From Isoptericola dokdonensis DS-3 (GTDB lineage: Bacteria > Actinomycetota > Actinomycetes > Actinomycetales > Cellulomonadaceae): DNA of 64,000 nucleotides. The stretch spans positions 1,488,001 to 1,552,000 of the forward strand of contig NZ_CP014209.1 of the NCBI RefSeq assembly GCF_001636295.1. Direction: 5' to 3'. Below, piece after piece: positions 39,850 through 47,555 of the stretch. Made by a program: the position numbers and the translations under genes. The notes under the pieces are model-generated. The model was not told where the DNA came from. It saw nothing but the letters and a program-made list of their open reading frames with translations, and did not search any database. Within the stretch, counting starts at the first letter, position 1, and every line of letters starts with the position of its first letter.

Positions 39850-41094
39850 TCAGAGGGCCGCGGTGACCGCGATGAGCGCGAGCGGGATGCCGATGAAGAC
39901 GCCCAGCACCCACGCGGCGGCCCAGGCCTTGTGGGTCGCGGCGAGGTTGCCGAGCCACGTCGCCCCGCGCAGCGGGATGTCCCGCAGCAGCGGCAGGCCG
40001 AAGACGACGGCGGCCGCGAAGATGTTGAACAGCATGTGCACGAACGCGGCCTGGAGGGCGAGGGTGGCGTCCGCGCCGGTGAACGCGAACGCCGCGATGA
40101 GCGCGGTCACGGTGGTGCCGATGTTGGCCCCCACGGTGAACGGGTAGATCTGACGCAGCGAGAACGTGCCCGACCCGGCCAGCGGGATCATGAGGCTCGT
40201 CGTCGTCGACGACGACTGCACCATCATCGTCACCGCGGCACCGCTGACGAGGCCGCTCACGGGACCACGCCCGACGGACCGGTGCAGCACCTCGGCCGCC
40301 CGCCCGACGAGCAGCGCCTTGAGCAGGCGGCCCAGCCAGTTGATGACCAGCAGGATGAGGCCGATCCCGAGCAGGATCATCCCGATGCCGTGCCACACAC
40401 CGGGCAGGGCCGACGTGGCGCCCTCGAGGAGGTTCGCCAGCGGCTCCGTGACGGCGTCGACGACCGACCCGACGGCGCCGAACAGCGTCGCGACGAACCC
40501 GCCGTCCGTCCCGGACACCGTGCCCGCGAGCCAGCCGGACGTCCTCTCCAGCAGCCCGAACATCAGCTCCAGCGGCAGGAAGATGGCCACGGCGACCAGG
40601 TTGAAGAAGTCGTGGACGGTCGCCGCGGAGAACGCCCGGCGGAACGCCTCGCGGTCCCGGGCCGCGCCGAGGCTGACGAGCGTGTTGGTGAGCGTGGTGC
40701 CGATGTTGGCGCCCATGAGCAGCGGGATCGCGATCGAGATGGGCAGCCCGCCCGCGACGAGGCCGACCGTGACCGACGTCGTCGTCGAGCTCGACTGCAC
40801 GAGCGCGGTGAACAGCACGCCGACCATGAGGGCGACGAACGGGTTGGACGCGAACGCGAAGAGCTGCTCCGCGGAGTCCCCCGTGGCGGCGGCGAAGCCC
40901 GACCCGATGAGCTCGACCGCGGTGATCAGGACGTAGACGCCGACGGCCACGCCGAGCCACCCGGCGGTGCGCTGCGCGCGATCCGACAGGCCGAACCGCG
41001 ACAGCAGACCGACAGGTGCCGGTCCGGACGGCGTCGGGACGGGCGCCGGCGCGGTCGTGGTGGTCACGGACGCCTTCGGCAGGACGTCGGTCAT
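39850..41094 (-). CDS. Na+/phosphate cotransporter, NptA/PNaS family
   Basis: A 414-residue membrane protein with two inverted-repeat halves, each carrying the family signature QSSSTTT (ALVQSSSTTTSVTVGLVAGG and MMVQSSSTTTSLMIPLAGSG) and GANIGTT. The ATG at 41094 is preferred because GGGAG sits six bases upstream; a TTG directly before it is also possible. Two 11-base direct repeats matching a PhoP box lie about 100 bases upstream (41192-41213), so induction by phosphate starvation is likely. Confidence 0.92.
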   Translation of the reverse strand: MTDVLPKASVTTTTAPAPVPTPSGPAPVGLLSRFGLSDRAQRTAGWLGVAVGVYVLITAVELIGSGFAAATGDSAEQLFAFASNPFVALMVGVLFTALVQSSSTTTSVTVGLVAGGLPISIAIPLLMGANIGTTLTNTLVSLGAARDREAFRRAFSAATVHDFFNLVAVAIFLPLELMFGLLERTSGWLAGTVSGTDGGFVATLFGAVGSVVDAVTEPLANLLEGATSALPGVWHGIGMILLGIGLILLVINWLGRLLKALLVGRAAEVLHRSVGRGPVSGLVSGAAVTMMVQSSSTTTSLMIPLAGSGTFSLRQIYPFTVGANIGTTVTALIAAFAFTGADATLALQAAFVHMLFNIFAAAVVFGLPLLRDIPLRGATWLGNLAATHKAWAAAWVLGVFIGIPLALIAVTAAL

Positions 41095-41191
41095 CAAGGC
41101 TCCCGGGTGGGTCGGTGACAGCCACCGGTCGGTGGCCGCAGCACGTCATCGCGACCGAGTCGACCAGGCGTCGATGACCCGGACCCGGCGT

Positions 41192-41213
41192 CCAGGTGAA
41201 CATCGGGTGAACT
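41192..41213 (-). promoter_or_regulatory. PHO box (PhoP-binding direct repeats)
   Basis: On the minus strand GTTCACCCGAT is followed immediately by GTTCACCTGGA. Two 11-base direct repeats starting GTTCACC are the defining form of actinomycete PhoP boxes, and the gene served is a phosphate transporter. Confidence 0.75.
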
Positions 41214-41252
41214 CACCCGGTCTCGTGCATCACACGTTCATCTCGCCGCCCG

Positions 41253-42071
41253 TCAGAGGTCGTAGGTGGCCAGCAGCGGGGCGTGGTCGCTCCACCGCGC
41301 CTCGTACGTCGCGGCCCGGTCCACCTCGACCTTGACGGCGCGGTCCGCGAGCACCGGGTTGGCGAGCTGGTAGTCGATGCGCCAGCCCTTGTCGTTGTCG
41401 AACGCCTGGCCACGCCAGGTCCACCAGGTGTAGGGGCCGGGACCCTCGCCGCCGTGGGCGCGACCGAGGTCCGTCCACCCCGCGTCGAGCCAGCGGTCGA
41501 CGTAGGCGCGCTCCGTCGGCAGGAAGCCGGCGTTCTTCACGTTGCCCTTCCAGTTCGCGATGTCGACCTCGCGGTGGGCGATGTTGACGTCCCCCGCGAC
41601 GACCACGGGCGCGTCGTCGCGGACGAGCTCGTCGAGCCGGGCGGACACCTTGTCGAGGTGCGCGTACTTGGCGGCCATCGTGTGCTCCTGGCCCGGCTTC
41701 GCCGACCCGGAGTGCAGGTAGGCGGACACGACGGTGAGGCGACCGCCGTCCGGCAGCGCGAGGTCGGCCTCGAGCCAGCGGCCGGTGTCCACGTCGGGTT
41801 CGGTCCCGTCCGCGCCCGGCAGGCCTGCGCGCGAGGCGGTGATCGGCAGCCGGGACACGACCGCCACCCCCGCGCGACCCTTGATCGCGCACGGCAGGTG
41901 CGCGACGTGCCACCCGTCGAACTGGGCGGCCACGACCTCGTCGGGGGCGCGGACCTCCTGGAGCAGCAGGACGTCGGGGGCTCGGTGGGCGGTCCAGGTG
42001 TCCATGCCGCGACGGACGGCGGCTCGGATCCCGTTGACGTTGGCGGTGGCGACGGTCAGCACGCCGGACAT
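41253..42071 (-). CDS. xthA: Exodeoxyribonuclease III
   Basis: A 272-residue exonuclease III of the EEP fold. It starts LTVATANVNGIRAAVRRG, with LLLQEVRAP (metal Glu), SAYLHSGS, VVAGDVNIAHREVDI (catalytic Asp and Asn) and RIDYQLAN...SDHAPLLATYDL (catalytic Asp-His). It cuts at abasic sites and degrades duplex DNA 3'-5'. The ATG at 42071 is chosen because conserved sequence starts four residues later. Confidence 0.95.
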   Translation of the reverse strand: MSGVLTVATANVNGIRAAVRRGMDTWTAHRAPDVLLLQEVRAPDEVVAAQFDGWHVAHLPCAIKGRAGVAVVSRLPITASRAGLPGADGTEPDVDTGRWLEADLALPDGGRLTVVSAYLHSGSAKPGQEHTMAAKYAHLDKVSARLDELVRDDAPVVVAGDVNIAHREVDIANWKGNVKNAGFLPTERAYVDRWLDAGWTDLGRAHGGEGPGPYTWWTWRGQAFDNDKGWRIDYQLANPVLADRAVKVEVDRAATYEARWSDHAPLLATYDL

Positions 42072-42144
42072 CCCACCACACGGCGCCCACATCGTCAGCG
42101 GCGCAGGTCACGCCCGTCCGACGACGGCCCGCCGCGACCCTCGA

Positions 42145-42627
42145 TCAGTCGCCGCGGTAGGCGGCCTCCAGCGCGGCGACGTCGATCTTCGTCATCTGCA
42201 GCATGGCCTGCATGGCGCGGCGGTTGGCGGGCGTCGTGTAGTCCCCGCAGAGCTCCTCGAGCTGCTGCGGGACGACCTGCCAGCTCACGCCGAAGCGGTC
42301 CTTGCACCAGCCGCACGGGCCGGGCTCGCCGCCGTCGGCGGTGAACAGCTCCCAGTAGTGGTCGACCTCGTCCTGCCCGTCGCACAGCAGGTAGAAGCTG
42401 AACGCCTCGTCGAGGCGCAGCGAGGACCCGGCGTTGAGGCCGACGACGTCGATCCCGCAGACGGTGAACTCGACGATGAAGGGCGAGCCCTCGGTCGCTC
42501 CCGGCACGCCGTCGGGGGCGACGAGCACCTTCTCCACGCTGGACCCTGGCACGTGCTCGGCGTAGAACGCGGCCGCCTCGTGGGCGTTGTCGTCGGCGAA
42601 CCACAGGTGCGGTCGGACGGTGACCAT
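42145..42627 (-). CDS. VOC/PhnB-like glyoxalase-fold protein
   Basis: A 160-residue protein of the PhnB-like branch of the vicinal oxygen chelate superfamily (VRPHLWFADDNAHEAAAFYAEHVPGSS, CGWCKDRFGVSWQVVP, MQAMLQMTKIDVAALEAAY). These are often annotated as 3-demethylubiquinone methyltransferase-like, although actinobacteria generally lack ubiquinone, so the true substrate is unknown. The ATG at 42627 has GGAGGAG directly upstream. Confidence 0.88.
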   Translation of the reverse strand: MVTVRPHLWFADDNAHEAAAFYAEHVPGSSVEKVLVAPDGVPGATEGSPFIVEFTVCGIDVVGLNAGSSLRLDEAFSFYLLCDGQDEVDHYWELFTADGGEPGPCGWCKDRFGVSWQVVPQQLEELCGDYTTPANRRAMQAMLQMTKIDVAALEAAYRGD

Positions 42628-42791
42628 GTCTCCTCCTTCACGACCCCGCGGGCCGGGGTCCCAGGAGTCGGGACGGTGACGCGAGGGCGAACTCATCGCC
42701 CGGGTGCCGGCAGCAGGTGCGGTGCCGGCCACCGCGACGCAGGATCAGGGGTGCGGGCACGACGTCCGCCCGACCCGAGGAGCAGATGACG

Positions 42792-43214
42792 ATGCGACAG
42801 ACCCGCCGGTGGACCTCGTTCGCCGTCGCCGTGCTGGCGGCAGGCGCACTGACCGCGTGCAGCAGCGACACCCCGGAGGAGAACAGCGCCGACGCCTGCT
42901 CGAGCTGGACCGCCTACACGGCGGCCGTCGACGACCTGGTGGCGGTGCTCTCCTCGGAGACACCCACCGTCGGGGAGGTCCAGGACGCCCGCGACGCCGT
43001 GGGCGACGCGTACTCCGACCTGGAGGACGCCGCCGAGGACGTCGCGGCGGACCGCACGTCGGAGCTCGAGGACGCCTGGGACGGGCTGGAGTCCGCGCTC
43101 GGCGACGTCCCGGACGACGACACGCTGTCGGAGGCCCGCGCGTCGCTCCAGGAGGAGGCGACCGGGGTCCGCACGGCGGCCGACGGCCTGAACGCCGAGC
43201 TGGGCTGCTCCTGA
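42792..43214 (+). CDS. Small putative lipoprotein
   Basis: A 140-residue protein with an RR-containing signal and lipobox (LTAC, Cys23). The mature part is Asp/Glu/Ala-rich and predicted to be mostly helical (YTAAVDDLVAVLSSETPTVG, DLEDAAEDVAADRTSELEDA), with one Cys pair (SADACSSW and ELGCS at the very end). AGGAG lies nine bases before this ATG; an in-frame ATG six bases earlier is too close to it. Extracytoplasmic; function unknown. Confidence 0.78.
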   Translation: MRQTRRWTSFAVAVLAAGALTACSSDTPEENSADACSSWTAYTAAVDDLVAVLSSETPTVGEVQDARDAVGDAYSDLEDAAEDVAADRTSELEDAWDGLESALGDVPDDDTLSEARASLQEEATGVRTAADGLNAELGCS

Positions 43215-43244
43215 CCGCCGCCCCACCCGCAGACACCGACGCAT

Positions 43245-43302
43245 CGAGCGTGCCGGCTCGACACCTCACCACCGTTCGTGAGGTGTCGAGCCGGCACGCT
43301 CG
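43245..43302. terminator. Long perfect hairpin, CGAGCGT family, copy 1
   Basis: Perfect 25-bp stem opening CGAGCGTGCCGGCTCGACAC with an 8-base loop, between the convergent lipoprotein and folD genes. Its outer seven bases are shared with hairpins at 59328 and 62433. Confidence 0.75.
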
Positions 43303-43344
43303 TCGACCGGACGCGGGCCCTCAGGTCGGACCGGGCAGCCCGGG

Positions 43345-44238
43345 TCAGGCGGCGGCGATCCCCGCGGCCCGCTCGGCGGTCTCGACGACGTTCGCGAGCA
43401 GCATGGCGCGGGTCATCGGCCCGACGCCGCCCGGGTTCGGCGAGTACCAGGACGCGACCTCGCGCGCGGCGGGGTCGATGTCCCCCACGACGCGGGACTT
43501 CCCGGTCTCCGGGTCCGTCTCCCGGGAGACGCCGACGTCGATGAGCACGGCTCCCGGCTTCACCATGTCGGCGGTGACGAGGTTCTTCACCCCGGCACCG
43601 GCGACCACCACGTCCGCGCGGCGCACGAGCTCCGGCAGGTCGCGGGTCCCGGTGTGCGTCAGCGTCACCGTGGCGTTGACGGCCCGCCGCGTCAGCAGCA
43701 GGCCGATGGGACGGCCCACGGTGACACCGCGACCCAGCACCACGACCTCCTTGCCGCGCAGGTCGACGTCGTGCCGCAGCATGAGGTCGATGATCCCGCG
43801 GGGCGTGCAGGGCAGCGGGGAGTCGATCTCCTCGTTGACGCGCAGCACGAGCCGGCCCAGGTTGGTCGGGTGCAGGCCGTCGGCGTCCTTGGCGGGGTCG
43901 ACGAGCTCGAGCACGCGGTTCGTGTCGATGCCCCGCGGCAGCGGGAGCTGCACGATGAACCCGGTGCAGGCCGGGTCGTCGTTGAGGCGGCGCACGGCCG
44001 CCTCGATCTCCTCCTGCGTGGCGTCGCCCGGGAGGTCCTCCCGGATCGACTCGATCCCGACCTCGGCGCAGTCGCGGTGCTTGCCCGCGACGTACCACTG
44101 CGAGCCCGGGTCCTCACCGACCAGCAGCGTGCCGAGGCCGGGCACCACGCCGTGCTCGCGCAGCACCGCGACCCGCTCGCGCAGCTCACCCTTGATGACG
44201 GCGGCGGTGGCCTTGCCGTCGAGGACCTGCGCCGTCAC
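43345..44238 (-). CDS. folD: Bifunctional methylenetetrahydrofolate dehydrogenase/cyclohydrolase
   Basis: A 297-residue FolD. Catalytic Tyr and Lys are in [10 protein letters not shown], substrate loop motifs are [11 protein letters not shown] and DADGLHPTN, the NADP-binding motif is [14 protein letters not shown], and the C-terminal signature is [19 protein letters not shown]. It interconverts 5,10-methylene- and 10-formyl-tetrahydrofolate. The GTG start overlaps the glyA stop (GTGA, 44235-44238), so the two one-carbon enzymes are coupled and share the ZTP riboswitch. Confidence 0.95.
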   Translation of the reverse strand: MTAQVLDGKATAAVIKGELRERVAVLREHGVVPGLGTLLVGEDPGSQWYVAGKHRDCAEVGIESIREDLPGDATQEEIEAAVRRLNDDPACTGFIVQLPLPRGIDTNRVLELVDPAKDADGLHPTNLGRLVLRVNEEIDSPLPCTPRGIIDLMLRHDVDLRGKEVVVLGRGVTVGRPIGLLLTRRAVNATVTLTHTGTRDLPELVRRADVVVAGAGVKNLVTADMVKPGAVLIDVGVSRETDPETGKSRVVGDIDPAAREVASWYSPNPGGVGPMTRAMLLANVVETAERAAGIAAA

Positions 44239-45518
44239 TGGGCCAGGCCCGGGTAGAGCGGGAAGTCGGCGGTGAGCTTCGCGACGCGGGCGCGCAGCGC
44301 GTCGGCGTCGGCGGAGGCGCCGTCCCGCAGCGCGGCGGCGATGATGTCGGCGACCTCGGTGAACTCGGCGTCGCCGAACCCGCGGGTGGCGAGCGCCGGG
44401 GTGCCGATGCGCAGGCCGGACGTGACGCGCGGCGGGCGCGGGTCGAACGGCACCGCGTTGCGGTTCACGGTGATGCCGACCGAGTGCAGGAGGTCCTCCG
44501 CCTGCTGGCCGTCCATCGCCGAGTTCCGCAGGTCGACGAGCACGAGGTGCACGTCGGTGCCGCCGGTGAGGACGGAGACGCCGGTGTCCGCGACGTCGGC
44601 GTGGCCGAGCCGCTCGGCGATGATCTGCGCGCCGCGCAGGGTGCGCTCCTGACGCTCCTTGAACGCCTCGCCCGCGGCGATCTTGAACGCGACCGCCTTG
44701 CCGGCGATGACGTGCATGAGCGGGCCGCCCTGCTGACCCGGGAACACGGCCGAGTTGATCTTCTTGGCGTACTCCTCCTTGGCAAGGATGAAGCCGGAGC
44801 GGGGGCCGCCGATGGTCTTGTGCACGGTGGAGGACACGACGTCGGCGTGCGGCACCGGGGACGGGTGCAGGCCGGCGGCCACGAGGCCCGCGAAGTGCGC
44901 CATGTCGACCCACAGCTTGGCGCCGACCTCGTCCGCGATCTCGCGGAACGCCGCGAAGTCGAGGTGGCGGGGGTACGCGGACCAGCCCGCGATGAGGACG
45001 TCGGGCCGGTGCTCGAGGGCCTTCTTGCGGACCTCGTCCATCTCGATACGGTGCGAGACCGGGTCCACGCCGTAGGCGCCGACGTCGTACAGCTTGCCGG
45101 AGAAGTTGATCTTCATGCCGTGCGTGAGGTGGCCGCCGTGGGCCAGCTCCAGGCCGAGGATCTTGTCGCCCGCGTTGATGAGGGCGTGCAGCACGGCCGC
45201 GTTGGCCTGGGCGCCGGAGTGCGGCTGAACGTTCGCGTACTCGGCGCCGAACAGCTCCTGGGCGCGCGCGATCGCGAGGTTCTCCGCGACGTCGACCTGC
45301 TCGCAGCCGCCGTAGTAGCGGCGGCCGGGGTAGCCCTCGGCGTACTTGTTGGTGAGGACCGAGCCCTGGGCCTGCAGGACGGCGCGGGGCACGAAGTTCT
45401 CGGAGGCGATCATCTCGAGGGTGTCGCGCTGGCGGGCCAGCTCACCGTCGAGGACGGCCGCGATCTCGGGGTCGATCTCGGCGAGCGGCGCGTCGAACGT
45501 GGGGTCGGGAGTGCTCAT
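44235..45518 (-). CDS. glyA: Serine hydroxymethyltransferase
   Basis: A 427-residue PLP enzyme ([50 protein letters not shown]-binding Lys in [13 protein letters not shown]). It makes glycine and 5,10-methylene-THF from serine. GGAGA precedes the ATG at 45518. First gene of the glyA-folD operon, preceded by a leader of about 160 bases with a ZTP riboswitch, so expression should rise when ZTP/ZMP signals 10-formyl-THF shortage. Confidence 0.96.
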   Translation of the reverse strand: MSTPDPTFDAPLAEIDPEIAAVLDGELARQRDTLEMIASENFVPRAVLQAQGSVLTNKYAEGYPGRRYYGGCEQVDVAENLAIARAQELFGAEYANVQPHSGAQANAAVLHALINAGDKILGLELAHGGHLTHGMKINFSGKLYDVGAYGVDPVSHRIEMDEVRKKALEHRPDVLIAGWSAYPRHLDFAAFREIADEVGAKLWVDMAHFAGLVAAGLHPSPVPHADVVSSTVHKTIGGPRSGFILAKEEYAKKINSAVFPGQQGGPLMHVIAGKAVAFKIAAGEAFKERQERTLRGAQIIAERLGHADVADTGVSVLTGGTDVHLVLVDLRNSAMDGQQAEDLLHSVGITVNRNAVPFDPRPPRVTSGLRIGTPALATRGFGDAEFTEVADIIAAALRDGASADADALRARVAKLTADFPLYPGLAQ

Positions 45519-45559
45519 CGGGCGTCTCCATGCTGTGTCGGCGGTGGTCGATCGTGGTG

Positions 45560-45577
45560 TCGCTCGTGGGCGAGCGA
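45560..45577 (-). promoter_or_regulatory. Possible expression-platform hairpin of the glyA leader
   Basis: TCGCTCG and CGAGCGA pair around a four-base loop between the ZTP aptamer and the glyA ribosome site. It has no U-tract, so control could act on translation or by Rho. Confidence 0.4.
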
Positions 45578-45607
45578 TGTTCACAGGTGGTGCTTGATCG
45601 AGGACCA

Positions 45608-45684
45608 GGCCCAGGCGAACGACCCGTCGTCACACAGCGCGTCGCTCCCCGGTGGTGATCCACCTGTACGCCAGTCGCGACACG
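45608..45684 (-). ncRNA. ZTP (pfl) riboswitch aptamer
   Basis: The minus strand shows the conserved blocks in order: GTCGCGACTGGCG; a hairpin GGTGGATCACCACC; CGGGGAGCGACGC; and, after a variable linker, the pseudoknot segment GTTCGCCTGGGC. These match the ZTP riboswitch class, which binds AICAR phosphates and commonly stands before folD, glyA and purH. Here it precedes glyA-folD. Confidence 0.92.
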
Positions 45685-45687
45685 GCG

Positions 45688-45693
45688 ATCCTA
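45688..45693 (-). promoter_or_regulatory. -10 box (TAGGAT) of glyA-folD
   Basis: It lies just upstream of the aptamer, so the transcript would start within a few bases of the riboswitch. No clear -35 at the usual spacing. Confidence 0.55.
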
Positions 45694-45780
45694 ACCGATC
45701 GTCCGGTGTCGGGGCACGGGTACGCCGGACGTCCCGGCACCCCCGGCGCGGACCGTGGGCGCGTCGACCGGTCCGGTGGG

Positions 45781-46270
45781 TCAGGCGGCACCCTCGTCGC
45801 GCAGGCGGCGGAGGTCGGCGACGAACGCCTCCGTCGCAGCGGCGTCCGCCCAGCCGTGGCGGCTCGACCCCGACGCCAGGACCACAGGCACCGACACACC
45901 GTGCCGTGACTGCAGGACGACGGCGGGCACCTGCGTGAACTCCCACGTGGTGCTGCCGACGACGACGGCCGAGACCTCGTCCCACGCCCACGCCAGGACC
46001 GGTGCACGCCCCGGCGGGCACCACAGCTCGACCCGGTCCGCCCCGGCGGTGAGCACCAGGTCGGAGCCCGCGAGGTTGCGCAGCTCGGGCCGCCACAGCC
46101 CGGCCTGCTCGAGGGCGGGGCCCAACGCCGGCACCACGTGCGCCCGGCGGGTCTCCCAGCCCGGCCGCTCCCCGCACCCGGTCGTGGAGACGGCGCGCCT
46201 GCCCGCGCATCACGACGTTCACCAGCACGATCACCAGCACGATGACGGCCGCCGCGATCAACCAGGTCAT
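45781..46270 (-). pseudogene. Frameshifted membrane-anchored protein of unknown function
   Basis: Two overlapping frames form one plausible protein. From the ATG at 46270 the first reads MTWLIAAAVIVLVIVLVNVV (a membrane anchor), then RGQARRLHDRVR. The second, one base away, reads RPGWETRRAHVVPALGPALE and continues to the stop at 45781, ending VADLRRLRDEGAA. Removing one base of the CCCC run at 46170-46173 joins them smoothly. The ATG overlaps the stop of a small ORF upstream (ATGA). The joined product would be about 162 residues with one membrane span and a soluble domain of no recognized family. True mutation or sequencing error. Confidence 0.6.
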
Positions 46271-46385
46271 AGCGCTTCCCCCGGGGTCGCGTCACCGTCG
46301 GCGGCGACGGTCATGACGACGGGCGGCTCGTAGGCGGCGACGAGCGGCGGGTACTGCGGGGCGGGGACTGCGGGGCGGGGACCAC
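46267..46385 (-). pseudogene. Small ORF broken by a 14-bp tandem duplication
   Basis: AGGAGG lies four bases before a GTG at 46385. As it stands the frame shifts after six codons. If one of two exact tandem copies of TGCGGGGCGGGGAC (46355-46368 and 46369-46382) is removed, a 34-residue reading frame appears. It begins VVPAPQYPPLVAAYEPPVVM and stops in an ATGA overlap with the next gene. The good ribosome site, clean frame and coupled junction make a real small gene likely. Its function is unknown. Confidence 0.55.
46355..46382. repeat. 14-bp perfect tandem duplication
   Basis: TGCGGGGCGGGGAC twice in a row. Its length is not a multiple of three, so it shifts the small ORF that spans it. Confidence 0.9.
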
Positions 46386-46421
46386 GTGACCTCCTGCGGC
46401 GACGCCCCACCGTACCGGCCG

Positions 46422-47555
46422 TCAGGACGCCGGCACCTCCGTCGTGGCCACGGGCCACCCGTCGCGCGTCCAGCCGAGGTCCTGGATCGACAGGCGGAAC
46501 ATCCCGCCGTCGTCGCCGTCGTAGAAGTGGTTGGCCAGGTGTCCGCGGGACAGCGACTGCCCGCCGGGGCCGATCACGGCACCCTCGCTCGCGAGCAGGG
46601 GCGTCCCGCCGCCGAGCGCCATGTCCTTGCCGTCGGCGTCGAGGAACGGACCGGTGACGTCCTGCGAGCGCCCGACCCGGATCTCGTAGGTCGAGTCGAC
46701 GCCGGAGCAGCACTTCCCCCACGAGACGAACAGGTAGTACCAGCCGTCGTGCTCGGCCACGTACGGCGCCTCGATCTGGTTCTCCGGGACGCCCGCACGG
46801 GTGGCGACCATGACGGGCTCGGCGCCGTCGGCGGGCAGACCGTCGGGCCACTGCAGCGGCAGCACCTGGATGCCGCCCCAGAACGAGCCGAAGAACAGCC
46901 ACGGGTCGCCCGCGGCGTCCGTCACGACGCCCGGGTCGATGGCGTTGTAGAAGGTCTCCCCCGCCTGCGACCGCCACACCGGGCCCTGGTGGGTCCAGCC
47001 GTAGCCCGGGTCCGCCGGGTCGAGCGTCGGGCTGGTCGCCAGCCCGATCGCGGAGGTGTTCGAGCCGAACGTCGACGCGGAGTAGTACAGGTACCAGGCG
47101 CCGTCGTGCTCCACGAGCTCGGGAGCCCAGAAGTGCTCCACGCCGTCGATGGTCTCGCGCACCCACTGCGGGTCGTCGGCTGCCTCCCAGGCGGGGCCGA
47201 CCCGCTCCCAGGTGGCGCCGTCGTCGTCGGAGCGGTGGACCATCGGCGCGCCGAGCCCGCGGGCCGGGTCGCCGGTGGAGTAGACGAACCAGGGTTCGCC
47301 CTCGTCGCCGACGACGAGCGCCGGGTCGTGGGTGGCGAGGTCACCGTCCAGGGCGAGCGCCTCGGGAGCGGCCTCCCAGGGCCGCAGGACCGCGAGGGTC
47401 GCGCCCGCCGCGGCGAGCAGCACGGCGACCGCCACGGACACCACGGCGACCGCGCGACGCCTGCGACGCCGGGCGGACGGGGCGGGTGGGGCGACGGGTC
47501 CGGGCCGCCCGGTCCCGGCCGCGACGGCGGCCGACGCGTCGGGCGCGGTCGTCAC
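46422..47555 (-). CDS. Membrane-anchored glycoside hydrolase family 43 protein
   Basis: A 377-residue protein. The N-terminus has a basic stretch and one hydrophobic segment (about 34-56, signal anchor). Then comes a five-bladed GH43 domain with LATHDPALVV (catalytic Asp), HFWAPELVEHDGAWYLYYSASTFG, IDPGVV and FFGSFWGGIQVLPL. The HDP, WAPE and GSFWGGI motifs are those of endo-1,5-alpha-L-arabinanases. It should act at the cell surface on arabinan or arabino-oligosaccharides. The GTG start overlaps the GH27 stop in GTGA (47552-47555). Second gene of a LacI-operator operon. Confidence 0.87.
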   Translation of the reverse strand: MTTAPDASAAVAAGTGRPGPVAPPAPSARRRRRRAVAVVSVAVAVLLAAAGATLAVLRPWEAAPEALALDGDLATHDPALVVGDEGEPWFVYSTGDPARGLGAPMVHRSDDDGATWERVGPAWEAADDPQWVRETIDGVEHFWAPELVEHDGAWYLYYSASTFGSNTSAIGLATSPTLDPADPGYGWTHQGPVWRSQAGETFYNAIDPGVVTDAAGDPWLFFGSFWGGIQVLPLQWPDGLPADGAEPVMVATRAGVPENQIEAPYVAEHDGWYYLFVSWGKCCSGVDSTYEIRVGRSQDVTGPFLDADGKDMALGGGTPLLASEGAVIGPGGQSLSRGHLANHFYDGDDGGMFRLSIQDLGWTRDGWPVATTEVPAS

